From: an uncultured candidate division Zixibacteria bacterium
Lineage (GTDB): Bacteria > Zixibacteria > MSB-5A5 > SM1-73
DNA length: 64,000 nt
Assembly (NCBI GenBank): GCA_903908285.1
Contig: CAIVRH010000038.1
Span: forward strand, 106,133-170,132
Reading direction: 5' to 3'
Both the position numbers and the translations under genes were made by a program. This document shows, piece after piece, positions 17,493 to 25,485 of the stretch; the first letter of the stretch is position 1; every line of letters starts with the position of its first letter. The notes under the pieces were generated by a model that saw only the letters and a program-made list of their open reading frames with translations, was not told where the DNA came from and did no database searches.

Positions 17493-18044
17493 CTAAGTTT
17501 GTTTTACTCGAACCAGCCGTCGGTACATCAGATACATGGCTGAAGCTAAAATCAGCGTGATAAGGATAATTACTCCCCATTCATTCGTAACCGGTACTTG
17601 CCAGGCAGCCAAAATGAAAGTTTTTGATTTGGTTACAGAACTCCCCTTGGACTGAACGGATATCCGCCACTTTCCCTGTCCTTGAGATCTGGACTTGACT
17701 TCTATATAAGTTTGATCCAAATCCTGTGATGCTAAGTAGATAGTCCTATGGTTAACCAGGGTATCTAAACAGATCCCGCCAGTGCATAACTGGACCCACC
17801 AATCCAGTGGTGTGGGGGGAAGTTCACTGAGTGTCACTATAAAGGAATCTGCATCGGTCCCGGTATTCTTGATCAGCGACAAGAATTGAAGCTGGTCCCC
17901 CACCGTACTGCTTTTTACCGTGTCGGTAGCGGTGTAGGTGAAATCGAAGCTGGCTTTGGCTTCCGGCCCGGCGAGCAAGTTACCGAACAAAACCAAAAAC
18001 ATCAACGCCCCCAGAATCAATCGGGAATATTTGTTCTGGTACAT
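17493..18044 (-). CDS. Exported protein with IPTL-CTERM-like C-terminus
   Basis: The 183-residue protein has a signal peptide (YSRLILGALMFLVLFGNLLAGPEA) and a beta-sandwich middle (DFTYTATDTVKSSTVGDQLQFLSLIKNTGTDADSF..., a CARDB/DUF11-like adhesion fold by pattern). It ends in VPVTNEWGVIILITLILASA followed by MYLMYRRL. The tail matches the layout of IPTL-CTERM sorting domains (I-P-T-L-S-E-W-G, hydrophobic helix, Arg cluster). GAGGAGG lies 4 nt before ATG 18044. It lies between the two selenoprotein genes and the thioredoxin genes, so it may be a structural or redox client. Function unknown. Confidence 0.75.
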   Translation of the reverse strand: MYQNKYSRLILGALMFLVLFGNLLAGPEAKASFDFTYTATDTVKSSTVGDQLQFLSLIKNTGTDADSFIVTLSELPPTPLDWWVQLCTGGICLDTLVNHRTIYLASQDLDQTYIEVKSRSQGQGKWRISVQSKGSSVTKSKTFILAAWQVPVTNEWGVIILITLILASAMYLMYRRLVRVKQT

Positions 18045-18150
18045 CTAACCTCCTCGAAGTTTGATGTTTAAAATTTGATTGAATTAATCGGTCCCTGGGC
18101 AGATCGTCTATTACCCCAGCTGGTTGAAAGAATCACCTCCTTCTAAAAAA

Positions 18151-19203
18151 TTAATCACATCCTTTCAGCGGAGCAGGGCCGGCCCGATAAAGGTAGTTAA
18201 TCAGATATATCACATCCGCCACATCTATCTGACAATCCCGGTTACAATCACCTCTGCCATAAGGATTAGGTGCCCCGCCTCCCCGGTACAAGTAATTTAT
18301 CAAAAACACCACATCCGCCACATCCACCACCGCATCTCCGGTGCCATCCCCGAAGACATAGGTGGGGAAAAGACCCGCCTTAATACAACGGAATACCGGC
18401 TTGCCGGTATAATCATCCGCTTGCACAAAAACCACCACCTGACATTTTTTGTCGACCCAGGCAGAACTCAAAGTATAGCTCTGCGAATCTACGAATATCT
18501 CCCCGGAATTGATGCTGAAGGCTACCCCGTTGTAATCGGGTAACATCTTTCGCACGATGTCTTGCAAACTGTCCACTCCCTCCCAGGGATAGTACTTGTG
18601 GCTTTCAGTTATGCCGTAACGCAGATGCGCATTGGCATGGGTGAAAGTATCCAAAGCAGTTACCCAACTTTTGATCTTTAAAAAACGGCTGGTGGAATCA
18701 TATAAAACATCCACTCTTAAGGTACATGGTGATACGTTGATGCCCGGGACGTTCATCTCGGTATTATATGCACCAAAGTAACAACCGAAGGTGCCGGTGC
18801 TGCCCCCCACACATGATCTCTTTCCATCTATCTTGGCGGTTGGCGTTCCGGAGACTGCATAATAGCTCGACCTCCCCACCCCATCCGCGTTCTGAAACGC
18901 GTCGCTTCTCAGATGGTACTCCATAACAGCGATGCTATCTCCTCTCAATTTTTTTAACGAGTCTGCAGCAACTGCTGCAAAGGGGCAATACGTTCAATTG
19001 GTGGCGGTGAATATCTCCAGCAAAACCTGATTGCGGTGAACCCCGGCTTTGGATTGAACCTCGTCTCCCGGAACCGTCAGTTCGGAAGGTTGTTCGGGAA
19101 GACACTTGATTTGGATCGAATCGGAATCCGCCCAACCGAGGGCAAACCAGAGCATGATGAATAACCCCACACCGGTAGCAAGAATCCATTGCTTTTTTGA
19201 CAT
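18151..19203 (-). CDS. Omp28-like selenoprotein A with dockerin tail (UGA = Sec70)
   Basis: Conventional calling splits this gene at an in-frame TGA (18994-18996), but the frame continues open to TAA at 18151, giving 350 residues. Start ATG 19203 has AAGGAGG at 4 nt. Order: signal peptide (to ~GWA, residue 25), a beta-sheet spacer, the Omp28/thioredoxin-like motif VLLEIFTATN-U-TYCPFAAVAADSLKKLRGDSIAVMEYH (Sec70, Cys73), YYAVSGTPTAKIDG (the usual cis-Pro area), a beta-rich part, and two dockerin-like repeats (GDGTGDAVVDVADVVFLINYL, GDCNRDCQIDVADVIYLINYL). Homologues have W-C-x-x-C-P at the UGA site, so selenocysteine replaces the first redox cysteine. A SECIS-like stem-loop follows at 18962-18981. 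Envelope redox enzyme by inference. The alternative, a pseudogene, is unlikely given the paralogue with the same pattern. Confidence 0.92.
18962..18981 (-). promoter_or_regulatory. Bacterial SECIS-like stem-loop (selenoprotein A)
   Basis: Twelve nt after the UGA the mRNA can form an 8-bp stem, TTTGCAGC pairing with GCTGCAGA (one U-G pair), closed by the loop AGUU. The loop begins 20 nt after the UGA and has G at its second position, within the known bacterial SECIS model (G in the first two loop bases, loop 16-37 nt from UGA). Confidence 0.88.
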
Positions 19204-19358
19204 TATGCCTCCTTGTGGGTTATATAATATCCTCCACCGCCGGCGTTTCATATCCTTCGGTTAAAGGTGATTTAATTATACCTGTTCTTTTCCCTCATCC
19301 CCCATCCCAAAGCCCTAACCCCAAGTAAACCACCCCTTGATGTTAACGAACTATTTAA

Positions 19359-20435
19359 TTAATCTATTTCCCATCCTCGCAAAGGCGCCGGACCTAAATG
19401 AAAGAGATACTCGATCAAATATACTATGTCCCCGACATCGGTGACAGCATCTTCATTCGGGTCTCCTGCGGCCGCAGGTGATGGTTCTATTCCATGGAAA
19501 AACACATAATTGACCAGAAACACTACATCCGAGATAGTCACCACCTTATCTCCATTAGCATCCCCCGAGACGTGTTTCTGATAAAGCGGTATCTGATTGG
19601 ATACCAGAATCTTTTTTGCACGCGTCGCTGCGTCACTCTGCACAAAGACCGGAAGATAGCATTTGTTAGCTACCCAGCCAGAATTTATAGAAAAGCTCTG
19701 GGAGTCCACTAAAGTCTCGCCTGGGTTGATGGAGAAGGGCACACCGGTAGCACTGGGAACCATATCCCTCTCGATGAATTGCAAGCTATCTCGACATGTT
19801 ATGTGATAATGCATATGGTTCTCTATGATAGCGTAACGAAGATGGAGGCTCGGTTCTACGATTGAATCCACTGAATTGAATTTTGCAAAAATCATGCCGG
19901 TTCTGGTGGTGGAATCATAGTTCACTTTGATAGAAAGTACTCCGGGTGTGGGTATTACTATCTGTTGATTGTATTTGGTCCGATAGGTATTGTAGATGCC
20001 GGTACACGATGAAGCCCCTCCCACAACTGAATCCATACCATTAAACTCTCCGTAAGGAACTGCCCACATGTTATAGTAACTCATCCTCGTAGTGGCTTCC
20101 GCATTGTGGAAAGGATCATTGTTACTGGAAGAATGGTAATCGATGACAATTAGACTATCGCCTTTCAATTTTTTGAGCGAATCTGTGGCAACTGCCACAG
20201 AAGGGCAGTATGGTCAACCGATGTAGGAGCCGTACTCTATCAACATCTGTTTACGCGGCACCGTGTAAGCCTTATCCTTGGTGGATAAAATTGATTCGTC
20301 CTGGGTTTGGGTTACGGTAATGGTCTGCTCGTCCGAATTCAAAGGGCAACAGTATCTTTCGGTTTGAGCTATAAGCACTGCCGCCAGAATCCATCCCAGC
20401 ATGAACACCAAAAAACAAATGGTTTTGATACGCAT
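19359..20435 (-). CDS. Omp28-like selenoprotein B with dockerin tail (UGA = Sec74)
   Basis: An in-frame TGA at 20214-20216 interrupts a frame that otherwise runs from ATG 20435 (AGAGG 9 nt upstream) to TAA at 19359, 358 residues. N-terminal signal/anchor (RIKTICFLVFMLGWILAAVLIA), then MLIEYGSYIG-U-PYCPSVAVATDSLKKLKGDSLIVIDYH with Sec74 and Cys77, YYNMWAVPYGEFNG, a beta-rich domain, and two dockerin-like repeats (GDANGDKVVTISDVVFLVNYV and GDPNEDAVTDVGDIVYLIEYL). It is a tandem paralogue of selenoprotein A, 155 nt upstream of it. A SECIS-like hairpin with the same position and loop follows the UGA (20182-20201). The active motif U-P-Y-C equals that of the 49.5-kb selenoprotein. Likely exported and redox active; the partner and substrate are not known. 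Confidence 0.92.
20182..20201 (-). promoter_or_regulatory. Bacterial SECIS-like stem-loop (selenoprotein B)
   Basis: Starting 13 nt after the UGA, TCTGTGGC pairs perfectly with GCCACAGA around loop AGUU. Compared with selenoprotein A, stem pair 2 changes U-G to C-G, pair 5 changes C-G to U-A, and pair 6 changes A-U to G-C, so pairing is kept although the encoded residues change (F to S, A to V, A to T). Confidence 0.9.
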
Positions 20436-20543
20436 GTTTACCATCCTCTTTGAGTTTATGGTTTGATTTCCTTTTCTAAATCACATCTGATAAAGCTGAA
20501 GTTGCTTAGAATTGTTGAGAAATCTTATAGTATCGATTTCGGT

Positions 20544-21440
20544 TTATCCACTCCTTTCCTTAACTTGTTCCGGATCGTGACCGGTTAGCTTGTGCCGGGA
20601 GCGGTTTTGGTTCCCGGTCCAAGCCAGCCTAAACTTAACGCCTTTACAATCCAATTTGGTACAATCCAAACAACGGTTACAATCCCCGTCATTGGGGGAT
20701 CGATGCACGTCAATATCCATCGGACATCCCTGCAAACAATCATCCCACAGCCCGCAAGCTTCGGTATGAGCCTTCAGCCGAAAAAGGCTGAATTTGTTGA
20801 ATACCGACCAGATCGCTCCCATGGGACAGAGGTAACGGCAAAACGGCTGATGGATGAATACCGCTGCCGTTACTATGGCACCCAGGATAAAAAGCTTGGT
20901 GTAAAACAACAACCCTATCCGCGAGATGATGCTTCCCCCCTCGGTGAAGATATCCCCGCTTGGATTCCACAGGATTATGGGAATCCCCGCTTCCAGTGTG
21001 CCCACCGGACATAGCTTGCAGAACCACGGCTCGCCTACCCAATATGCCACCAGCAGGGTCAAACCGATCAGCACCGCGTATTTGGTGTATTTGAAAGCTC
21101 TTTTGGGATAAAACTTCTTAGTTTTTATCTTATAGAGCATCTCCTGAAAAAATCCGAACGGGCAGAGCCAGCCGCAGAACATCCGCCCTATTAACAAACC
21201 AACCACACCGACAAAGCCAATCAAAAAAAAGGGGATGGCTTTGATGATTACAAAGTGTTGTAACGTGCCGATGGGGCAGCTCATCACCGCCAGGGGACAG
21301 CCGTAACAGTTCAAAAAGGGTACGCATACCCCTTTGAACCAACCCTGATATATATTGTTGTAAAAGAACGATCCGACGTATGAATTGGAAACCACCAGGC
21401 TCCCAATTTGGAACAAACGCCTTTTGGCTATTCCTAACAT
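20544..21440 (-). CDS. NapH/NosR-like membrane 4Fe-4S protein
   Basis: The 298-residue protein has four to five transmembrane segments and many cysteine motifs: FLNCYGCPLAVMSCPIG (~43-60), GRMFCGWLCPFGFFQEM, WFCKLCPVGTLEAGIP, PFCRYLCPMGAIWS, then a C-terminal pair of ferredoxin-type clusters (CGLWDDCLQGCPMDI and CNRCLDCTKLDCKG). This is the polyferredoxin-like NapH/NosR/YccM group, which passes electrons across or along the membrane. It starts at ATG 21440 with AGAGGAG almost touching the start codon. Located between the small CxxC protein and selenoprotein B, it is the obvious candidate for feeding electrons to the exported redox proteins. Confidence 0.9.
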   Translation of the reverse strand: MLGIAKRRLFQIGSLVVSNSYVGSFFYNNIYQGWFKGVCVPFLNCYGCPLAVMSCPIGTLQHFVIIKAIPFFLIGFVGVVGLLIGRMFCGWLCPFGFFQEMLYKIKTKKFYPKRAFKYTKYAVLIGLTLLVAYWVGEPWFCKLCPVGTLEAGIPIILWNPSGDIFTEGGSIISRIGLLFYTKLFILGAIVTAAVFIHQPFCRYLCPMGAIWSVFNKFSLFRLKAHTEACGLWDDCLQGCPMDIDVHRSPNDGDCNRCLDCTKLDCKGVKFRLAWTGNQNRSRHKLTGHDPEQVKERSG

Positions 21441-21488
21441 ACTCCTCTTTTACAAGTAAAAAACAACCAAATGGATTCCGGGTATGAC

Positions 21489-21632
21489 TCAACCTATACC
21501 GATGCACGAAAGGCACAGGGCGGAACCATTGCTTTTAGTCTCGGCGAAATCTCCCAGCTTCAACCCATAGACGAAAATACCCAGCAGTGCCAGAATTACC
21601 GCGATTTTTAAGATTTTCCCACCTAAGTTCAT
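21489..21632 (-). CDS. 47-residue membrane protein with C-terminal CxxC
   Basis: MNLGGKILKIAVILALLGIF gives one transmembrane helix, followed by a short periplasmic-side tail ending ALCLSCIGIG then TGA. The CLSC pair at the extreme C-terminus looks redox active or metal binding. It starts the redox cluster, 48 nt before the NapH-like gene. ATG 21632 is chosen because a longer frame to 21704 would overlap the predicted promoter; no good ribosome site is visible, which lowers confidence. I recall similar short proteins next to NapH-like genes in other uncultured bacteria but cannot name a family. Confidence 0.6.
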   Translation of the reverse strand: MNLGGKILKIAVILALLGIFVYGLKLGDFAETKSNGSALCLSCIGIG

Positions 21633-21692
21633 AATAATGTAGGTTGACTTAAAGTTCAAATAAATCAAGCCATTATCCGTCAACTTATTACC

Positions 21693-21720
21693 AATATAAT
21701 GCATAATTACTTTCTGTCAA
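21693..21720 (-). promoter_or_regulatory. Predicted promoter of the redox cluster
   Basis: On the minus strand TTGACA (21715-21720), 16 nt, TATATT (21693-21698), about 61 nt before the ATG of the 47-residue gene. Good match to sigma-70 consensus; seen by eye only. Confidence 0.6.
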
Positions 21721-22145
21721 TATGATAAATTCCTGATTTCACCTGTTTTTCAAAATCCACCCTCCGTCTCCGGGAATAGAGTGTAGTTTTTTTGAACACA
21801 TTGAAGTTGCATGGAACTACCTCTGGCGCTTTATTATCGTCCTTCTCCTATCAGTTATTTATCCACCCATCCAAAGAGTATATCCACTTCAATCTGTACA
21901 ATTCTTTATTTAGTTTTATTTCGCTATGGACTGTGGACCGGGGTTGTTTGCAACGGTCGGCGGATTTATCCTGAGCGAAGTCGAAGGACTATGGACTACG
22001 GACGTTTTCCCGTGGACTGTAGACAAATTCATTATAATTCCTAATCCGACCGATACTTATATTAGCCCTACCCGACTCTGATTTATTTGACTTGCTTTCC
22101 TTTATGGATTTAATTATCTATGGGTGCAAAAAAGGAGATATCTCT
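21721..22145. repeat. Divergent intergenic region with GGACTGTGGAC and CGAAGTCGAAGG repeats
   Basis: The stretch 21925-22030 repeats TATGGACTGTGGAC, ATGGACTACGGAC and GTGGACTGTAGAC, with a TCCTGAGCGAAGTCGAAGGA copy at 21969-21988. The same combination (GGACTGCGGAC plus CCTGAGCGAAGTCGAAGGA) occurs at 1015-1065. No gene seen. Confidence 0.55.
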
Positions 22146-23135
22146 TTGAAAATAGAAGGCAAGAAAGTTCTGGTTACCGGAGCTGGCGGATTCGTGGGAA
22201 GTCATCTGGTGGAGGCTCTGGTTAAGAAAGGGGCAAAGGTTACCGCTTTGGTCCATTATAATTCCCGAAACGACTGGGGCATGCTGGAAGAAATAAGTGG
22301 AAAAGTGTTGGTTGAGGTGGAGGTGGTGGCAGGAGATATTAGGGATTCAGACTGTGTCCGAAAGGCAGTTTTGGATCAACAGGTGGTATTTCATCTGGGA
22401 GCCTTGATCGGGATTCCTTATTCTTATGTGAATCCTCGAGATGTGGTGGATACCAACGTGAATGGGACTATTAATGTCTTATCCGCTGCCGGTGATGCCG
22501 AAGTTGGTAAAATAGTTCACACCTCCACCAGCGAAATTTATGGCTCCGCCCAATATGTCCCCATGGATGAAGATCACCCCCCCCATCCCCAATCTCCTTA
22601 TGCCGCCAGCAAGCTGGGGGCGGATCTTCTGGCTTTAAGCTTTTATCGCTCCTTCGATTTGCCGGTCGGGGTAATCAGACCGTTCAATATCTATGGACCC
22701 AGACAATCCGCCCGGGCGGTTATCCCTTCAATTATAACCCAGGCACTAATTATGAATAAAATCCGTTTGGGCACTGTCACTTCCACCAGAGATTTGACCT
22801 TTGTGCAGGATTCGGTTCAGGGATTCATTGCCTTCGCCGAATGCGAGAAGACTATTGGAGAAGTGGTTAACTTGGGATCGGGCTTCGAAGTGTCGATAAA
22901 TCAGATAGTCGAAATGGTCTCCCATTGTCTGGGAAAGCGACTTGAGATAATCCGGGAAAAGGAAAGAATCCGACCCAGGAAAAGTGAAGTGGAAAGGCTT
23001 TTTTCGGATTCGGGCAAAGCCAAAACCCTTTTTGGCTGGCATCCCCAGACCGATCTGGAAACAGGGATAAAAAAGACGATTAGCTGGATCGAGAAAAACA
23101 TTGAGAAATATAAAGAGGGAATTTATAACATTTAA
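22146..23135 (+). CDS. LegB-like NAD-dependent sugar 4,6-dehydratase
   Basis: The extended-SDR protein shows the Rossmann glycine motif KVLVTGAGGFVGSHLVEALVKKG, the LegB-like block ALVHYNSRNDWGMLEE, the GALIGIPYSYVNP segment, the TSTSEIYGSAQYVPMDE motif and the active-site YAASK Tyr/Lys pair. It should make a 4-keto-6-deoxy sugar nucleotide, in the legionaminic/bacillosamine type route. TTG 22146 (AAGGAGAT upstream) gives the family's usual N-terminus; an ATG at 22104 would add 14 residues. With the following nucleotidyltransferase and aminotransferase it forms a sugar-biosynthesis unit. Confidence 0.88.
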   Translation: MKIEGKKVLVTGAGGFVGSHLVEALVKKGAKVTALVHYNSRNDWGMLEEISGKVLVEVEVVAGDIRDSDCVRKAVLDQQVVFHLGALIGIPYSYVNPRDVVDTNVNGTINVLSAAGDAEVGKIVHTSTSEIYGSAQYVPMDEDHPPHPQSPYAASKLGADLLALSFYRSFDLPVGVIRPFNIYGPRQSARAVIPSIITQALIMNKIRLGTVTSTRDLTFVQDSVQGFIAFAECEKTIGEVVNLGSGFEVSINQIVEMVSHCLGKRLEIIREKERIRPRKSEVERLFSDSGKAKTLFGWHPQTDLETGIKKTISWIEKNIEKYKEGIYNI

Positions 23136-23381
23136 AATTCGGTCCTTTAAGATCGGAGTGTTAATCTTCAGGGTGATTAAAAAGGTGGTTTTGGAGTGCA
23201 AAAGCTGGTTGGAGCAAAGCGGAAATCCCGCTTCGCGGGGCTTCTGCGATTTTAAACGATCTTATTTGGAGTGCAGAAGCTTGCTTCTGCGGTTTTAAAT
23301 AATCTGGATATTTGTACTCTCAGTTTAACCATAACCGCACCCGATGGGGTGTACTCCTTTTCAGGTGGGGAATAAAAAAAC
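23136..23381. repeat. Intergenic region with GCTTCTGCG repeat pair
   Basis: Two near copies of TTGGAGTGCARAAGCT...GCTTCTGCGRTTTTAAA (about 23192-23256 and 23268-23299), the second a hairpin AGAAGCTTGCTTCT. No gene seen before the nucleotidyltransferase. Confidence 0.5.
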
Positions 23382-24089
23382 ATGAAAGTTGTTATCTTGG
23401 CTGGGGGGAAAGGAAGAAGGCTTTATCCCTACACCGTGGTTTTACCCAAACCACTTATGCCTATAGGTGACTTTCCGATTTTGGAAGTGATCTTAAGACA
23501 GCTTAAAAGCTATGACCTGACCGATATCACTCTGGCGGTGGGACATCTGGGTAATCTCATTCAGACCTTCTTCGCCGACGGGTCCAAATGGGGGGTGAAT
23601 ATACAGTATAGCTTTGAGGATAAACCCTTGGGCACGGTTGGCCCTCTGACCTGCTTAAAAGACCTGAAGCAAACGTTCATGGTAATGAACGGGGATCTTC
23701 TTACCACCTTAAACTACCTTCATCTGATAGAATACCACAAAGAACACAAAGCTATTGCCACCATTGCATCACAGAAAAGATCGGTAGATGTTGATTTTGG
23801 GATTATCCAGAAAGACCAAAATGAGAGGATGGTTAAATATATCGAAAAACCACGGCTCTCTTACCTGGTGAGCATGGGGATATACCTATTCGAGCCGGAG
23901 ATTTTGGACTTCATTCCCCAAGGTGAAAAATTGGATTTCCCCGATTTAATGCAGATCCTTTTACAGAAGAACCAGAAGGTAGCAATCTATGATTCTTCCG
24001 ATTTTTGGCTGGATATCGGAAGACCGGACGATTATCAGAAGGCGGTGGAGGAGTTCGAAAAAAACCGGAAGAAATTTTTGAGTGAATAA
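23382..24089 (+). CDS. Sugar-1-phosphate nucleotidyltransferase
   Basis: The 235-residue protein has the NTP_transferase signature MKVVILAGGKGRRLYPYTVVLPKPLMPIGDFPILEVILRQL with the catalytic GGxGxRLxPxTxxxPK pattern, then VMNGDLLTT (metal-binding Asp), and IEKPRLSYLVSMGIYLFEPEIL. It lacks a C-terminal acyltransferase repeat. It activates a sugar-1-phosphate with GTP, CTP or dTTP; in legionaminic acid loci a similar enzyme (PtmE type) makes GDP-glucosamine. Specificity cannot be read from sequence by eye. Confidence 0.9.
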   Translation: MKVVILAGGKGRRLYPYTVVLPKPLMPIGDFPILEVILRQLKSYDLTDITLAVGHLGNLIQTFFADGSKWGVNIQYSFEDKPLGTVGPLTCLKDLKQTFMVMNGDLLTTLNYLHLIEYHKEHKAIATIASQKRSVDVDFGIIQKDQNERMVKYIEKPRLSYLVSMGIYLFEPEILDFIPQGEKLDFPDLMQILLQKNQKVAIYDSSDFWLDIGRPDDYQKAVEEFEKNRKKFLSE

Positions 24090-24336
24090 CCCTCAGGTGT
24101 CAGCCAGGACGGATATGTCGAAAGAGTTGAATCTTTGAGCGGGATATTCATATGAACGCATACGCGATTTCCGCCCCTATGGACAAATCTATTAATTTCA
24201 CATAGAACAGGGTTCACCCTCTCCTTCGGTCCTGCTGCGCACTGAGTGCGTTCAGCACGAAGTGAGACCTCAGGGTCGAAGGAAAGGGCATTTAACCCTG
24301 CGAATGAGTACGTGAATCCTAAGACCTGATAATAAC
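24090..24336. repeat. Intergenic dispersed element (partner at 51.4 kb)
   Basis: A segment at 24139-24183 (GCGGGATATTCATATGAACG ... CCGCCCCTATGGA) closely matches 51435-51480, followed in both by 'CATAGA(A/G)CAGGG' and a 'GGGCATTTA(A/G)CCCTGCGA' hairpin, with a CTCAGGGTCGAAGGAAAGG insert at 24268-24290 in this copy. No gene. Confidence 0.6.
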
Positions 24337-25485
24337 ATGAAATGGAAGGTTACTTTATCCGATTTGAATTTCGACCAGCGTGAGCAAAAAGCCGTTGAGC
24401 GGGTGATCAAAAGCCGATGGCTAACCATGGGTGAGACCGTGGAAAGGCTGGAAAGGGATTTCTCGGATTTTATCGGAATCAAACACGCCATTGCCGTCTC
24501 CAGCGGGACTGCGGCTCTGCATCTGGCGATGCGGGTTTTGGAGATCGAAGCCGGTGATGAAGTGATCGTGCCCTCCTTGAGTTTTGTTGCCTCCTCCAAT
24601 GCCATTTTGTATGTGGGAGCCAAACCGGTGTTTGTGGATATCACCGGATGGGATGATTTCAATCTGTCGTGCGAGGACTTAAAAAAGAAGATCAACCCCA
24701 AAACCAAGGCAATAGTGGTAGTGCATTATGGTGGCTACGTGGCGGATATGGAAGAGATCAAAAGAGTGGCTCGGAAATATAAACTGTTTATCATTGAGGA
24801 TGCCGCCCATGCCATCGGGGCAAAATCAAATTCAAAAATGGCAGGGAATCTCGGAGACATCGGCTGTTTCTCCTTTTTCTCCAACAAGAATTTAGCTACC
24901 GGTGAAGGGGGAATGATCGTCACCCAAAGCGATCAGCATGCCAAGAAGTTAAAACTTCTCCGCTCGCACGGGATGACCAGCATGACCTTAAGCCGGCATA
25001 AGGGCCATGCCTATTCTTATGATGTGGTGGAGCTGGGATATAATTATCGCATGACCGAGATGGCGGCGGCATTGGGCATCCTCCAGTTGAAAAAACTGCC
25101 TGACGCCAACGAAAAGAGAAGAATTTTGACTGAACTCTATATGACGAAGCTTAAAGATGTGGATGGTCTGTCTATCCCGTTTAGAGAATATCCGCGCCCA
25201 TCCTCATATCACCTGTTTCCGGTGCTTTTGAATAGAATTGTAAACCGGGAAAAATTCATGGAGCTTTTAAAGAAAGAAAGGATCCAGTCCAGCATTCATT
25301 ATCCCCCAATTCACACCTTTTCCTATTATCGCAGAATTATCAACCGGAAAGAAATTCAACTTCCCTTGACCGAATACGCGGGAGCACATGAGGTGACCCT
25401 ACCCTTACACCCGTTGCTTGAGAAAAAAGACGTAATCTTGGTGTGTGATAAAATCAAGGAAATCCTTCCCTTAACCTTAAGATGA
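24337..25485 (+). CDS. DegT/DnrJ/EryC1-family sugar aminotransferase
   Basis: The 382-residue PLP enzyme has the family blocks HAIAVSSGTAALHLAMRVL, GDEVIVPSLSFVASSNAILYVGAKPVFVDI, IIEDAAHAIGAKSN (cofactor Asp), FSFFSNKNLATGEGGMIVT (the PLP Lys in NKN), and SYDVVELGYNYRMTEMAAALGI. It would aminate a keto sugar nucleotide such as the LegB product. Its stop overlaps the start of the FemAB-like gene by 4 nt (ATGA), so these genes are translationally coupled. Confidence 0.92.
   Translation: MKWKVTLSDLNFDQREQKAVERVIKSRWLTMGETVERLERDFSDFIGIKHAIAVSSGTAALHLAMRVLEIEAGDEVIVPSLSFVASSNAILYVGAKPVFVDITGWDDFNLSCEDLKKKINPKTKAIVVVHYGGYVADMEEIKRVARKYKLFIIEDAAHAIGAKSNSKMAGNLGDIGCFSFFSNKNLATGEGGMIVTQSDQHAKKLKLLRSHGMTSMTLSRHKGHAYSYDVVELGYNYRMTEMAAALGILQLKKLPDANEKRRILTELYMTKLKDVDGLSIPFREYPRPSSYHLFPVLLNRIVNREKFMELLKKERIQSSIHYPPIHTFSYYRRIINRKEIQLPLTEYAGAHEVTLPLHPLLEKKDVILVCDKIKEILPLTLR

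Noticed and set aside
18994..20444. Selenoprotein genes as pseudogenes with nonsense mutations
   Set aside because: Three unrelated positions in the window have the same TGA-at-CxxC pattern with hairpins; frames are otherwise intact with dockerin tails and good ribosome sites. Decay would not target this codon in all three.
21489..21491. TGA after CLSCIGIG as a fourth selenocysteine
   Set aside because: Reading on gives only VIPGIHLVVFYL before the next stop, no CxxC partner after it and no hairpin within the SECIS window. The TGA is taken as a true stop.
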